From Archivesica marissinica (Eukaryota; Mollusca; Bivalvia; Venerida; Vesicomyidae): a DNA stretch of 64,000 bases. Below, one piece after another: positions 22,380 to 32,155 of this stretch. A model generated the notes under the pieces. That model did not search any database. It was not told the origin of the DNA and was given only the letters and a program-made list of their open reading frames with translations. A program made the translations under genes and the position numbers. Position 1 is the first letter of the stretch. Every line of letters starts with the position of its first letter. The stretch lies in contig CM026403.1 of assembly GCA_014843695.1 (NCBI GenBank), positions 73,610,152 through 73,674,151 of the forward strand, given 5' to 3'.

Positions 22380-22886
22380 TTACAACTGGTATAAACTCCA
22401 CTTATGGCCCAAATAAGGCTGGTTGCGCGGGTTAGGCAGCCAGTTCCTGCATTGCTGTACCACACATTCAGGCATCAGTTCCCTCTTATGCCAAGTACAG
22501 TCTCCTCTTCTAGCCGCTACTTTTCTCTCTATATATCTGACATCTTTCCATGCGCCACAATTATATAGCATTGCCCAAAACCTCCTGTATAGAAGCTTTC
22601 TCTCATGTGAATTTAGATTATGCGGTGGACGATTATTAGCAGGCCACCAAAGTTGTTTGTTCTGTTCATTTATTATGCAAGGGGAACACAAGCACAGTGG
22701 ACACTCAGCAACACCTTCAGCATGCTGAGGCATAGGGGGAGGTACGTAAGCAGCCTCTGCAACGGGCATGGCGGTGGCTGTTTCTTCTATTTCCATCTCT
22801 ACGTCCCAGTTCTTATTTTGCAAGAAAGTCAGCAATTCTTTTCTCTGCTCATCAGTTACATACATTGTTATTTTACTCAATGGCAT
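22380..22886 (-). CDS. Cys/Trp-rich protein inside TTAA element 2
   Basis: 168 codons starting with an ATG at 22,884-22,886. Residues 1-35 look like a small helical N-terminus and 35-58 is a Pro/Ala linker. A compact region follows with CPLCLCSPCI (four Cys), a WW pair, FWAMLYNCGAWKDVRY, a REL-MPECVVQQCR segment and PNPRNQPYLGHKW at the end. The Cys cluster with spaced aromatic residues looks like a small metal-binding domain. I recall similar undefined proteins in other invertebrate genomes but cannot name the family. Its place between inverted repeats suggests it is element-encoded. An open, conserved-looking frame in a short element is unusual; it may be an accessory protein or a captured host exon. 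Confidence 0.45.
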   Translation of the reverse strand: MPLSKITMYVTDEQRKELLTFLQNKNWDVEMEIEETATAMPVAEAAYVPPPMPQHAEGVAECPLCLCSPCIINEQNKQLWWPANNRPPHNLNSHERKLLYRRFWAMLYNCGAWKDVRYIERKVAARRGDCTWHKRELMPECVVQQCRNWLPNPRNQPYLGHKWSLYQL

Positions 22887-23492
22887 CTTGTAGAAATCGG
22901 CAGAATATGTGTAATACTCGTATGTTCAAGAGATTATAATTATAATATTATACATGTACTCATAGCATTCACTGTGATTATTATGTAGCATCAATATCGG
23001 TAAACACACACTGACACAGAGAAATATTTAAAATATAACAGAAAACTTGCGAATAATACTGTAGATATATAATTAAATGAAGTATGAAGGTTACCATATA
23101 ACGAACACATATAGTTTATTCATATAAATACATACATATTATATACATGCATACAAATTATCAGTCTCAGTGATTACGCTACGGCTGATGAGGCACCTAC
23201 ATAACATGTAATCTATGTCCCTGGGCTGATCTGGATTATGTAGTTTGAATACTCATAACTATCAATTTTCTTTACAATCAATAATATACGTTTACTTAAA
23301 TTGTCAGGGCCTCATTTTGACTAATTCTCAGCTCACAGAGTGATCATGCATATCAACCGTTAGAAAATACCTACATACGCCAAATTATACTGAATGTACT
23401 GCTACATTGTTGATACAAGCCACTAATCACATGGAACAGGTAGTAAAGTATAAATCTTTACAATTGGACGGGGTCAAACTGCAGGCCTTTAA

Positions 23493-23887
23493 GACATTTT
23501 TTCATTATTTCTGCAGGTATTTTTCTAACACTTTATAAAAGTGTTGGTCATCTGTATTTGGTCCATAAATAGTGATTAAAGTGAATTGAAGTTCTTTTAT
23601 TTTTAGTTCCAGTGAAATTATTCGGCCTTTTATTATTTCTACTAAAATTGTGATTACGCATGGGTACGCTTCATTAATAAGAATTGCGACACCTTCACTA
23701 GTGTGTTTTGTTCTGCTAAAATATGCCTCACCGTTCCATTCCATTCTGATTTCCATTTTTCAAATGATTCTTTAGTAGAATGAGTTTCCTGTAAGAGACA
23801 TATTGACATTTTTTTTGCTTTTTAACCACTGGAATATTTGCAGTCGCTTCTTGGTGTTTGCATTATATGAACATATTACGGTTTCCA
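23493..23887 (-). pseudogene. L1/Tx1-like LINE endonuclease fragment (upstream part)
   Basis: On the minus strand: a decayed start region (ANTKKRLQIFQWLKSKKNV), then THSTKESF-like codons in another frame. The 83-codon frame 23,505-23,756 follows with GVAILINEAY, GRIISLELKIKELQFTLI and IYGPNTDDQHFYKVLEKYL. This is the N-terminal half of the APE-like endonuclease of an L1/Tx1-type ORF2. It stops at the TTAA at 23,489-23,492, beyond which lie the two inserted elements; the next part of the protein resumes at 21,136. Confidence 0.75.
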
Positions 23888-24229
23888 TTTTGCTTTACAA
23901 ATGAAAGATAAACATGAATCCATGATGGAAACGATCGTGCAGAATAAAAATAAAGCTTGGCTATAATTGTATGTACATGTAGTTGTAATGAAAGAATCCA
24001 GAAAAAATTCCGACCACGTTGTAGTGCTTGAATGAGATTAGGTTCGAAAACTTTATAGGAAATATACTCGAATCCGGTAAAACAATGTCATTATGTAGTA
24101 TTTACATCCGTAAATGAGAAACATAGTAAAGTATATAAATATAAAAACAGGAAAGGTGCCAGAATTTTGCCTGCAGCATTAAGGTTTTTGTATGGGATTG
24201 AATTCAAAATAATATATAGTATGTGTTGT

Positions 24230-25381
24230 ATACTCGGATCCAGTACAAATAATTTGATAATGAGTCTTGGTTTCGTCCTATGTTCTAAAGTTTTTTTCCA
24301 ATTGAGGGTGTATACCATTTTATGATACATTACCAGTGTTATTATAATAATTAAATATATAACGGGCTGCAGATCTTTTGACCATTTCTAGTTTGTGTGT
24401 AAGCTTTTTCTGCCAGTGATTCCAGGCTGGAGCAGTATTCAACCTGTCGACGGACATAAATGGTATATGAAGTTTATTTGACCTGTTTGATATTGCTTTG
24501 ACATTCCTTTTGATGAAACGGATGGCGTTGTTAGCTTTTGAGTTAATATTATTGATATGTTGGACCCATTTGATGATCTACACTAATTGTGATTCCGAGA
24601 TATTTGGTAAATGGTGTTTCTTTTCCTATGAATTCTTAATAGTTCGCATTTATCAGGGTTAAAGTCCATAACCATTCCTTTTCCCAATATTCTAAGAGGT
24701 GTAGGTCCGACGTTTGGTGATGTTTGGTATGTCATTTATACAATATAGAAAGACACCGGAACCCAGAACAGATCCCCGGGGACACCTGCGAGAACTGATA
24801 ACCTGTCAGAGCATTTACCTTCGACGAGAACCTGTTGTGATCTTTTTGTGATAAAAGAATGTATCCACGATGTGACTTTATCATTGTTTCATTTTATGAT
24901 TTTATGGGTGAGCTTGTCGTGATCTACTGTGCCGAATGCTTTACTGAAATCCATTATGATTACATCCGCCTGGTGACCGAGAGCGTAACAACCTCTTGCA
25001 CTGTGATAATGATTGGTGGCATGGGTGGGTGAGCTGGCAATGAGGCTGTACTCTTTGACTATTGTTTGAGACTGAGTGGGTTGGGACGAGAAAAGACAGA
25101 TTCAAGCTGCTGATTCAGGATATTTGTTTTTAACGTTGGGTCAGAATGGATTTGACCATTACTACTGAGGTTTCCGATTTGTTGTGTTTAATGAAGAAGT
25201 ATAACATTTTCTTTTGCCCTGCCTTACTGATGGCACTATAGAGACGAATGGGTATGACCGATACGAATTTGTGATCTTCTTTTGTATGATGGTTTTGAAT
25301 TATTTGAATTTGTTGACCAGATTTTGATTTTATGTTGATGACTTTTTGAGTTTTGAATAAAGTGTGTCCCTTTTTTCTCAT
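24230..25381 (-). pseudogene. Decayed LINE reverse transcriptase (CR1/L2/Jockey type)
   Basis: Minus-strand remnants in order: a pre-RT segment (25,381-25,130, ending VVMVKSILTQR, then NILNQQLESVFS in another frame); HQADVIIMDFSKAF, the conserved RT block A; CPRGSVLG and INDIPN (about 24,720-24,780), matching the usual PQGSVLGPLLF block; and late RT pieces QVEYCSSL and LEKAYTQ-like codons near 24,370-24,420. Many stops and frameshifts. Part of the N-terminal RT is deleted between about 25,060 and 24,990. The late part matches the kind of LINE at 26,260-27,507. Confidence 0.7.
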
Positions 25382-25592
25382 GAGCTTTACTATTTAGTGT
25401 GATATCCATGGAACGTCTACGTGTGACTTGCTTAATCTAGCTGGAATACATGTACATTTCGGATAACCTATTAATTTCGAACTTGAAACTGTTCCAGGAA
25501 TACCTCATGGATCAGTGTGGTCTTAACTGGTAAAATGCACCCCAGATCCTCCTTGAAGCTTGACCAATCGGCCTTACTTTATGATCTGGTCA

Positions 25593-26095
<503 letters not shown>

Positions 26096-26131
26096 ATGGA
26101 AGATACAAAAGTTGAAGAACTGCGCAATTTG
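26096..26131 (+). CDS. rogdi: rogdi-like gene, exon 1 coding part
   Basis: ATG at 26,096 followed by eleven codons (MEDTKVEELRNL), then a good splice donor, TTG|GTGAGC, in phase 0. Taken with exon 2 it gives the start of a protein resembling ROGDI. ROGDI is the metazoan counterpart of yeast Rav2; it works with DMXL1/2 and WDR7 in the RAVE-type complex that promotes V-ATPase assembly on endosomal and synaptic membranes. ROGDI proteins begin with a short variable acidic leader before the EEEFRWLL-like segment, which this fits. Exon 1 alone would not be recognisable; the call rests on exon 2, phase and strand. The intron following it is 4,224 bp. Confidence 0.5.
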
Positions 26132-26259
26132 GTGAGCTGTTAAATGTTTGTTAATTTCCTAAGAAGAAATTAATCAATAGTTTTGTAATCCTGCATCTTA
26201 CGCTGGTCGAAGTTAATGTATTCCCCACTTACACCTTTATTTTATGAATTATTATATTA

Positions 26260-26439
26260 GTCCTCAAAATACATCGTAACGATGAATTCGACAATGAATC
26301 GGTCACACTCCAAAATGATCTTAAGAGATTAGAAGAGTGGGAGTTGGAGTGGGACATGGAATTTAACCCCTCCAAATGTCAAGTTATCCACGTCACCAGA
26401 AGGAAACATCCTATTCCCAGCAAATATAAACTCCATGGA
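26260..26439 (+). pseudogene. LINE RT fragment, upstream of nested insertion
   Basis: Codes in one frame for a 60-residue piece including LQNDLKRLEEWELEWDMEFN and KCQVIHVTRRK, the standard segment shortly after the YADD box of CR1/L2/Jockey reverse transcriptases. It ends HGVLLN at the nested insertion. The YADD box itself is lost by 5' truncation. Confidence 0.8.
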
Positions 26440-26449
26440 GTCCTACTGA

Positions 26450-26880
26450 ATGCAGGAGGTTTCGTCAACTGGATGTTTCGTCAACAAGGCAATATAGAGG
26501 GAAATTGTTAAGAGGTTTCGTCAGCGATGTGATTATGTGAGAGGTTTCGTCAATTAGGCAACAATAATTGAAGCTTGCAAGCGTACAATGTAAGCCCTTT
26601 TTTCGAGATGCATGTCACATGCCAAAGCCAAGTAAAGATATATATTCCACTGGAATCAGCGGATCTACCGGAAGATGTCTACACTGGGACTGTCAGCCAT
26701 CTATAACAAATATACATAAAAATGAAAATAACACATAGATTTAGTTAAATCATTTAACAATTAATGTCCACAACTAAGTCCTTGCCAATTAATAACTTAC
26801 AAACATTTCACATCAAATGACATCGTTGACGTAACTTCCAGGGTTGACGAAACCTCTAGTTGACGAAACCTCCGACACCC
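26450..26880. mobile_element. Non-autonomous inverted-repeat element nested in LINE
   Basis: 431 bp with inverted ends: GGAGGTTTCGTCAACT at 26,455-26,470 and its perfect complement AGTTGACGAAACCTCC at 26,858-26,873. The match weakens outside these (TGCAGGAGG against TGTCGGAGG). Subterminal copies of GAGGTTTCGTCA occur at 26,512 and 26,551, with an inverse copy on the right. Flanked by a 10/11-bp target duplication, GTCCTACTGA (26,440-26,449) and GTCCTACTTGA (26,881-26,891). A 9-11 bp duplication suggests a Mutator-like MITE. No open frame of its own. Confidence 0.82.
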
Positions 26881-27507
26881 GTCCTACTTGAGTCGGTCAC
26901 CTCAGCCAAATACCTTGGCGTGGATATCTTAAATAACCTGTCGTGGGACACCCACATAAAAAGGTCAACAAAGAAAGCAAACCAAACATTAGGATTTCTA
27001 CGTAGAAACCTCCAGGTCAAATCTGAACCCCTTAAGACCATGGCTTACCAGACATTAGTGAGACCCCAGCTTGAATATGGCTCCGAGATCTGGTCGCCCC
27101 ATACCCAAACATTGATGGACCAAATTGAAGGTGTCCAGCGAAGAGCAGCCCGTTGGATAAAGGCTGACTTCTATCGTACCTCTAGTGTTACAGACATGCT
27201 ACATTCCCTAAATCTACGCAGACTAGATCAACGGCGTATTGACAATAGGTTATCCCTTATGTATAAAATTCATAATGATCTTGTTGCTATTCCCATTGAA
27301 AATTACCTAGTTCCCCTCTCCCGTCCTACTCGCCATTGCCATTCCTTAAGCTATAGGTTAATTACAGCAACTACAGACTACTACAAGTTCTCCTTCTTTC
27401 CAAGAACAATCTATCATTGGAACCACCTCCCTCCTGACATTGTCCATCTCCCCACCATAGAGCAATTCAATACGGCAGTTTGCCATATTGAACATGCCAG
27501 TCCCTAG
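26881..27507 (+). pseudogene. LINE RT C-terminal part, downstream of nested insertion
   Basis: About 209 codons, open to a TAG at 27,505. Motifs in order: ESVTSAKYLGVDI, NLSWDTHI, KKANQTLGFLRRNL, LVRPQLEYGSEIWSP, QRRAARWI, and near the end FFPRTIYHWNHLP. This is the thumb and C-terminal region of a CR1/L2/Jockey-type polymerase. The open state of this part suggests the LINE insertion is fairly young, apart from its truncation and the nested element. Confidence 0.85.
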
Positions 27508-27734
27508 TTGTTCTGCGTAGCTGCTTTTAAACTTTTACCACAACTTATTTTCATACCTTTTAAATTATACTTTTAACTACTCATACTTTTAACTTCTTAG
27601 CGGTTTTTGACGCGCAACATGACTACGTCCCCGCGAGGGGTTCGACATTAAAGGAAGATAGATAGATAGACAATTATTATTTTCATTTCTGTTATCATAA
27701 CGTAGCCATAATCAAATGTAGCCGGTTCTCATGT

Positions 27735-27890
27735 GTATGTAATTACAAGGCATTTAAATTCCACGTTGCCTCTTCTCTCTCCCTCGTGGCGATGGATTCC
27801 ATCAGGAATGAGGTCTCGAGAGTGATTTATATAAGTTGAAATAACTTGTTTCGCAATCGAGCTAAAATAAATTTGTATAAACTATGTAAT
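27735..27890 (+). mobile_element. SINE-3 body copy
   Basis: GGCATTTAAATTCCACGTTG, GATGGATTCCATCAGGAATG and TAAAATAAATTTGTATAAAC are shared with 61,483-61,612 (+) and 31,195-31,370 (-). The tRNA-like head seen at 61,221 is missing here. Confidence 0.78.
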
Positions 27891-28931
27891 TACTATGAAA
27901 GGAGAGACTACACAGGTGTAAAGTGTATATAACCAGAATGAATACTTACTTCTGTTGTCTTGTTAGTCTTATGATACTTAGTCTCCGATGTTTATCGTTC
28001 AACGAGAGCAGTAAAAGTGATCAGTGCCAACCATCCGATAGATAGCGCCACCTCCCGGAAGCTCGGCCCGACTAGATTAACCATTCGGGTTGTTCCGGAG
28101 CTTAACCGAATACTACATTGTATTCCGATCTTCACTACAGGTGTTATCGATAATAGTCCAAATATTTAGACTTGAAAAATGTGACATTTTAGTATCAAGG
28201 CATTTTTCAAAATAACAAAAGTTATTTATGTCTTATAAATAGGACTAAGATCTCGCCTTTCAATAATCATGTCGTGAGTTTGGTCCTACAGGTGAATGTA
28301 TTAGTGAGATTGTATTTGTATAAAATATCTTATTTTTTTCAGACTCAATTAGGCTCTTATTTTTCTGTTTCTATGTTAATAAATTCTGATGATGACTGCT
28401 CCCTTATACAGAATCCCGATGCACCCACCCAGAAGGAGTGAGAGGCAATGTGGAATTAAGAACTCCATTGAGACTACAGCTGGGCGTGACTTCCGAGCTT
28501 ATCGTACATGAAACGAATGCGCTATATATATGTTTTCAAGTACTTCTATTTACTAAATATTAAATAGGCACTACCTATTAACGTGTAAAGACAATATCAA
28601 TTAAAGAACTAAACATTATAGAAAGAATATGACTACAGAGGCGTCACAGCAGCGGCCGCACAGAGGCCATGGACGCAGCCCCAATATTTGGCATCGCAAC
28701 TCCAGTAGAAGCACTCGGTGTCACAATATTAAAAGGTGTTGTCACTGAAGGTGGTTACTGGTTCATCCCTATGTCCAACTTCAGTACTACAAACATGATA
28801 TTGGATATTCGTTCATACATTACACCTAAATTTTGTTTTTCAGCAGAAGTATTTAACTTTCAAATAGTGGGATAGTGCACATTGCAGATAAATACGCCTT
28901 TATTTCGTTATTATTAGTATATATTTAACCT
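27891..28931. other. Intron 1 sequence, no recognised gene
   Basis: Single-copy AT-rich DNA. A 68-codon frame at 28,669-28,875 follows a short GC-rich patch (GCAGCGGCCGCACAG), but I find no family resemblance or splice logic and do not support it as a gene. Confidence 0.5.
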
Positions 28932-29016
28932 ACCTGGAAAGGTGTTGTTAGGTAAACTACCTGCCGTCGGTACACCCAATAAATGGTGCTGATGAAGGCG
29001 TAAAACCCGAACAAAC
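28932..29016 (+). mobile_element. SINE-1 tail fragment
   Basis: The 3' part only of SINE-1: AAAGGTGTTGTTAGGTAAAC and GATGAAGGCGTAAAACCCG. 5'-truncated. Confidence 0.75.
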
Positions 29017-29045
29017 CAACAACTGAATGAAAATTGATATTAATA

Positions 29046-29195
29046 ACTAGCCTGGGAACAGGCGTCAATATATTTTGCCTGGTCAGTCAAATAAATATAT
29101 ATTAACATCGAGACTATTAATTTGGCCGTATTGAGCTTCTGATAATATCAATGTGTCATTTTACCAGAAGTTAACAAGTGAAAAATCGACAGGCT
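29046..29195 (+). repeat. Interspersed repeat, copy 2
   Basis: Second copy of the repeat at 19,441-19,582, same strand, with GGGAACAGGCGTC, TTTGCCTGGTCAGTCAAATA and CCAGAAGTTAA. Confidence 0.75.
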
Positions 29196-30210
29196 AATTA
29201 ACAATGTTCAAACAATTCATTATTGAGTTTGCTGCTAAAGGGTATAAATAGCTTGCAATCCAAATTTCTGCAGCCGTGCCTATGACACATCATCGCCAGT
29301 TACCCCCCCCCCATCCTTATAATTGGAATTTTAAGACCTTTCAAATAAGTCTATTTTCGCTGATAGATCAGACAGGTAAATAAACGATGAGAACTTCAAA
29401 CCTACTCTAGTTTTGACTAATTTCACTAGTCACATTCATATCCCCATATAAATAATATTTTTTCATAGTTTCATGCGTTATTACACACAATGGGTCATTA
29501 TGTAAAATATAAATGTTCACAGTTTTTTCGTCTTCATGTCCATTTCACAGAGGCTCTCCAAATGATCTACATTGTTGTGTAGATGTACTTATTCTCAATT
29601 TGGACATCGTGTGGTGTGAGCGATGGATGGGTCCATTTACTGTTCTGCACCCAGTCAGAGTAATTAGTAGAATTGACTACTTCTTATGCCCAATGTGTTT
29701 GTCTCGTCAAAGTAAATGTTATTAATATAAGTTTTCTGAAAACTTGTTTTCAAATCCAAACCATTCACAATTTATGTAATTTGTAACATTTTTTGTGTTA
29801 TACATGTAAATTTATTGGAATAAATACTGTTTAAACCAAAGTAAATGTTAGTGCTGTAGTTACAGCATACAGACATAATTTGGTCCAAAAAATGAATTTT
29901 GATTGAAAATCACTGAATAAAAATGTTCAAAGCCAAAAAAAATGAAATAAATAAAATGCAAAAAATATCCCTTTGCTGTATAAAATGTTGACTGCTAGAG
30001 AGCTGAAAGGTCAGTACATACTTATAAGCTCATTAAATCAGAAAATCACTTCTATACCCCAACAATTTTATGGGGGAACATGCCCCGGACCCCCCCCCCC
30101 CCCAGATTGCCTTGGTTGAAATTTGCCTCTTGCTATGGTACTGAAAATGTTCCATATTTGTGATTGTGTCTGCTGGAACGGTGTCGGTTGTAGTTTAAGG
30201 ATTTAAAGTT
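29196..30210. other. Intron 1 sequence, no recognised gene
   Basis: Non-coding AT-rich DNA with poly-C runs at about 29,306 and 30,090. A 70-codon frame at 29,513-29,725 has no recognisable motif. Confidence 0.5.
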
Positions 30211-30355
30211 TAAAGGGACTCCCCTCTATGTAGCAAACACATAACTGAAGATCTGTTTAAAGGGACCCTCTCTATGTAGCAAACACATAACTGAAGATCT
30301 GTTTAACGGGCCTGGCCTCTATGTAGCAAACACACAACTGAATATCTGTTTTCAG
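30211..30355 (+). repeat. 46/47-bp triplication ending at a splice acceptor
   Basis: Three copies of CTCTATGTAGCAAACACATA, then CTGAA(G/T)ATCTGTTT, with starts 46 and 47 bp apart. The third copy ends CTGTTTTCAG, which is the acceptor of exon 2; the first two read CTGTTTAA at the same place and lack the AG. Confidence 0.8.
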
Positions 30356-30427
30356 GAAAAAGAATTACAATGGTTGCTAGAGGAACAAGTACAAAAAGAC
30401 CTGACGGAAATACATGACACACTGCTG
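30356..30427 (+). CDS. rogdi: rogdi-like gene, exon 2
   Basis: 72 bp, 24 codons, phase 0 at both ends, bounded by CTGTTTTCAG|GAA and CTG|GTAGGT. It encodes EKELQWLLEEQV followed by QKDLTEIHDTLL. This matches the conserved N-terminal leucine-zipper-like helix of ROGDI: human has an EEEFRWLLHDEV-type segment followed by a QLQDIL-type segment. In the family this helix precedes an EC/RF segment and then the beta-rich domain, which I cannot find in this window. Role by family: subunit of the RAVE-like complex (with DMXL and WDR7) that regulates V-ATPase assembly. The match is short, so a different helical protein remains possible. Confidence 0.62.
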
Positions 30428-30447
30428 GTAGGTACATATAGCAAACG

Positions 30448-30690
30448 TCTCCGTGGCCTAGTGGTTAATGTGTCCGCCTACAGAGTCGGAGGTCGAAGGT
30501 TCAAACCTTGTCAGAGGTTTATTCTGATAAGACCCGTTGGTGAGCCACCAACTAGTTAAATAATGGTTACCAATTGCCCTATCAGCCATGCGTCTGGCCT
30601 ATCGACAAGGATTCGGGAAGCACTCATATCCATAAGAAGTGTCAGAAATGGCTGGCCATTTCAATAAGGGTGACAATATAATAAACAAAC
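30448..30690 (+). mobile_element. SINE-2 copy
   Basis: tRNA-derived head with box A TGGCCTAGTGG and box B AGGTTCAAACC. The body includes AGGATTCGGGAAG and the tail is GGGTGACAATATAATAAAC. A second copy is at 60,633. It starts 20 bases after exon 2's donor, right inside the intron. Confidence 0.85.
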
Positions 30691-30859
30691 ACTACTGACT
30701 TTTTATAGTTTAAATTTGTGACATTCATTGTAGCCCGAGTGCCCTCAATAACAACTTTTATTTATTCTTCCGCCCCTTTCCCCTCCTTGTGGACAACATA
30801 GCAACTATATTTTTCATTGGATTTTGTTCAAACATGGTTGCAAGTTATAGTTAAATGAA

Positions 30860-31120
30860 GTCTGCCTCCGTGGTCGAGTGGTTAAGGTCGCTGACTTGCA
30901 TACCACTGTAACCTATCATCACTGATGGTCACGGGTTCGAGCCCCGCTCAGACCGTGTCTCATTTATATGAAAAAGTTGGCAGTTTCTTATGGAAGTTGG
31001 TGCACCCAAGTACTGGTTAACCGCTGGAGCCTGCCCAGGAAAAGTGTTGTTAGGTAAACTGCCCGCTGGCGATATAGCCCAAAATGGTGCTGATGCAGGC
31101 GTAAAACCCAAAATATAAAT
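30860..31120 (+). mobile_element. SINE-1 copy
   Basis: Full-length: GTCTGCCTCCG, box A TGGTCGAGTGG, box B GGGTTCGAGCC, GCTCAGAC closing the tRNA-like head, then the AAAAAGTTGGCAGTTTC body and GATGCAGGCGTAAAACCC tail followed by an A/T-rich (AAATA)n end. Confidence 0.88.
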
Positions 31121-31194
31121 AAAATAAAATATAGTTAAATGAAAGTTTTTGACAAATTATAGATAATCCTTTTAAATGTATTAAATCTTAATTT

Positions 31195-31370
31195 AGTTTA
31201 TACAAATTTATTTTAGCTTGAATGTGAAACAAGTTCTTACAACTTATATTAATCACTCTTGAGACCTCATTCCTGATGGAATCCATCGCCACGAGGGAGG
31301 GAGAAGAGGCAACGTGGAATTTAAATGCCTTGCCGAAGTGCACAATCGTAACAGCTCCAGCGGGGAGCAT
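31195..31370 (-). mobile_element. SINE-3 body copy
   Basis: Minus-strand copy of the 27,735 and 61,483 repeat (complement reads GATGGATTCCATCAGGAATG). It includes part of the segment linking head and body (complement AGCTGTTACGATTGTGC). Confidence 0.78.
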
Positions 31371-31399
31371 TTTCAAGACTTGAATGTTGTATTTCATCA

Positions 31400-31670
31400 G
31401 GGTTCATTCTAGGTCAGAATTTTTGGGAGAAGTGAGAAACCGTGTGATCGCTTCCTTAAATGGTGTTCTTTAATATACTTCTGCAAAATAGGGTTAAAAT
31501 GCACAGTACAACCATTAAATACAACATTTGAATAGGAGTGCTTTATAATGGGCCAGATCTTACTAGACACAATTTTGTTTGAACATTTTTATTTTAGGGA
31601 GAAGTGGGGTCCCCAGAGGGCGAAGTCAGGGTTCCTAGGGCGATAATTTCGCCCACATCGCCCTCTAAAC
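31400..31670 (+). repeat. Interspersed repeat R5, copy 1
   Basis: TTCATTCTAGGTCAGAATTT, TTGGGAGAAGTGAGAAA, GGTGTTCTTTAAT and TTTTAGGGAGAAGTGGGG appear in the opposite orientation at 59,461-59,612. This copy has about 90 more bases in its middle. Family unknown. Confidence 0.72.
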
Positions 31671-31683
31671 TGATCCCTGTTTC

Positions 31684-31781
31684 ATGTTTGTGTTCACTAT
31701 TCATGTTTGTGTTCACTATTCATGTTTGTGTTCACTATTTTCACTATTCATGTTTGTGTTCACTATTCATATTTGTAGCTC
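31684..31781. repeat. 19-bp minisatellite, about 5 copies
   Basis: Unit CATGTTTGTGTTCACTATT with one short slippage product (TTTTCACTATT) in the middle. Confidence 0.88.
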
Positions 31782-32155
31782 TACAATGTTTGCATACAGA
31801 CATACAGGTAGTTCTTTACCTGAACACATAATCTGTCTCACGACCGACTATGCTCCTCACAATAGATGGGTTATGCAGTGTACATTTACTTAATATGTTT
31901 GTAACCGTTTCAATTCATCATCTAATTTTATTTAACTGCTGTTTTTTTAACTGCATTTTTTTTAAATCATCTCAAGTGCATCTCAAAATACAATATCAAT
32001 ATAACATGTTTTCAAAGTTACTATGTTCGGAAACAGTATGTATGCATATATTATAGGATATCGTACATTGATATGCGCCATGCATTTGAAAGAGACATAT
32101 ATATAATAGAGAAAGTCTTAAGAAGATGTCCACAGATATTTTATTTTATCATCTG
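31782..32155. other. Single-copy stretch, no gene recognised
   Basis: AT-rich DNA between two arrays. No exon with a credible acceptor and donor that would continue the rogdi-like frame. Confidence 0.5.

Larger units (their letters stand above)
22124..23488. mobile_element. TTAA-flanked DNA element 2 (1,365 bp)
   Basis: Shares the TTAA at 22,120-22,123 with element 1 and ends at TTAA 23,489-23,492. Terminal inverted repeats: left AGGCCTGCAGGTTGACC, complement of right AGGCCTGCAGTTTGACC, 16 of 17 identical. The termini differ from element 1 beyond AGGC, so it is a separate family. Near the left end is a 44-bp direct duplication (22,154-22,241). It holds a 168-codon minus-strand frame. Confidence 0.75.
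26260..27671 (+). mobile_element. 5'-truncated non-LTR retrotransposon (CR1/L2/Jockey type)
   Basis: Runs from the RT palm/thumb region (coding from 26,260) to a short 3' UTR ending in a (GATA)n-like tail at 27,650-27,671. The 5' end is truncated as is usual for LINEs. AATTATTAT occurs directly before (26,247-26,255) and after (27,672-27,680), a possible 9-bp target duplication, but the sequence is AT-rich and may be chance. Interrupted by a 431-bp inverted-repeat element (26,450-26,880). Lies in intron 1 of the rogdi-like gene, same strand. Confidence 0.85.

Noticed and set aside
30860..30953. Functional tRNA gene (also at 60,352, 30,448 and 11,774)
   Set aside because: Promoter boxes are present, but the stems pair poorly and each head is followed by the same SINE body and tail at several loci.
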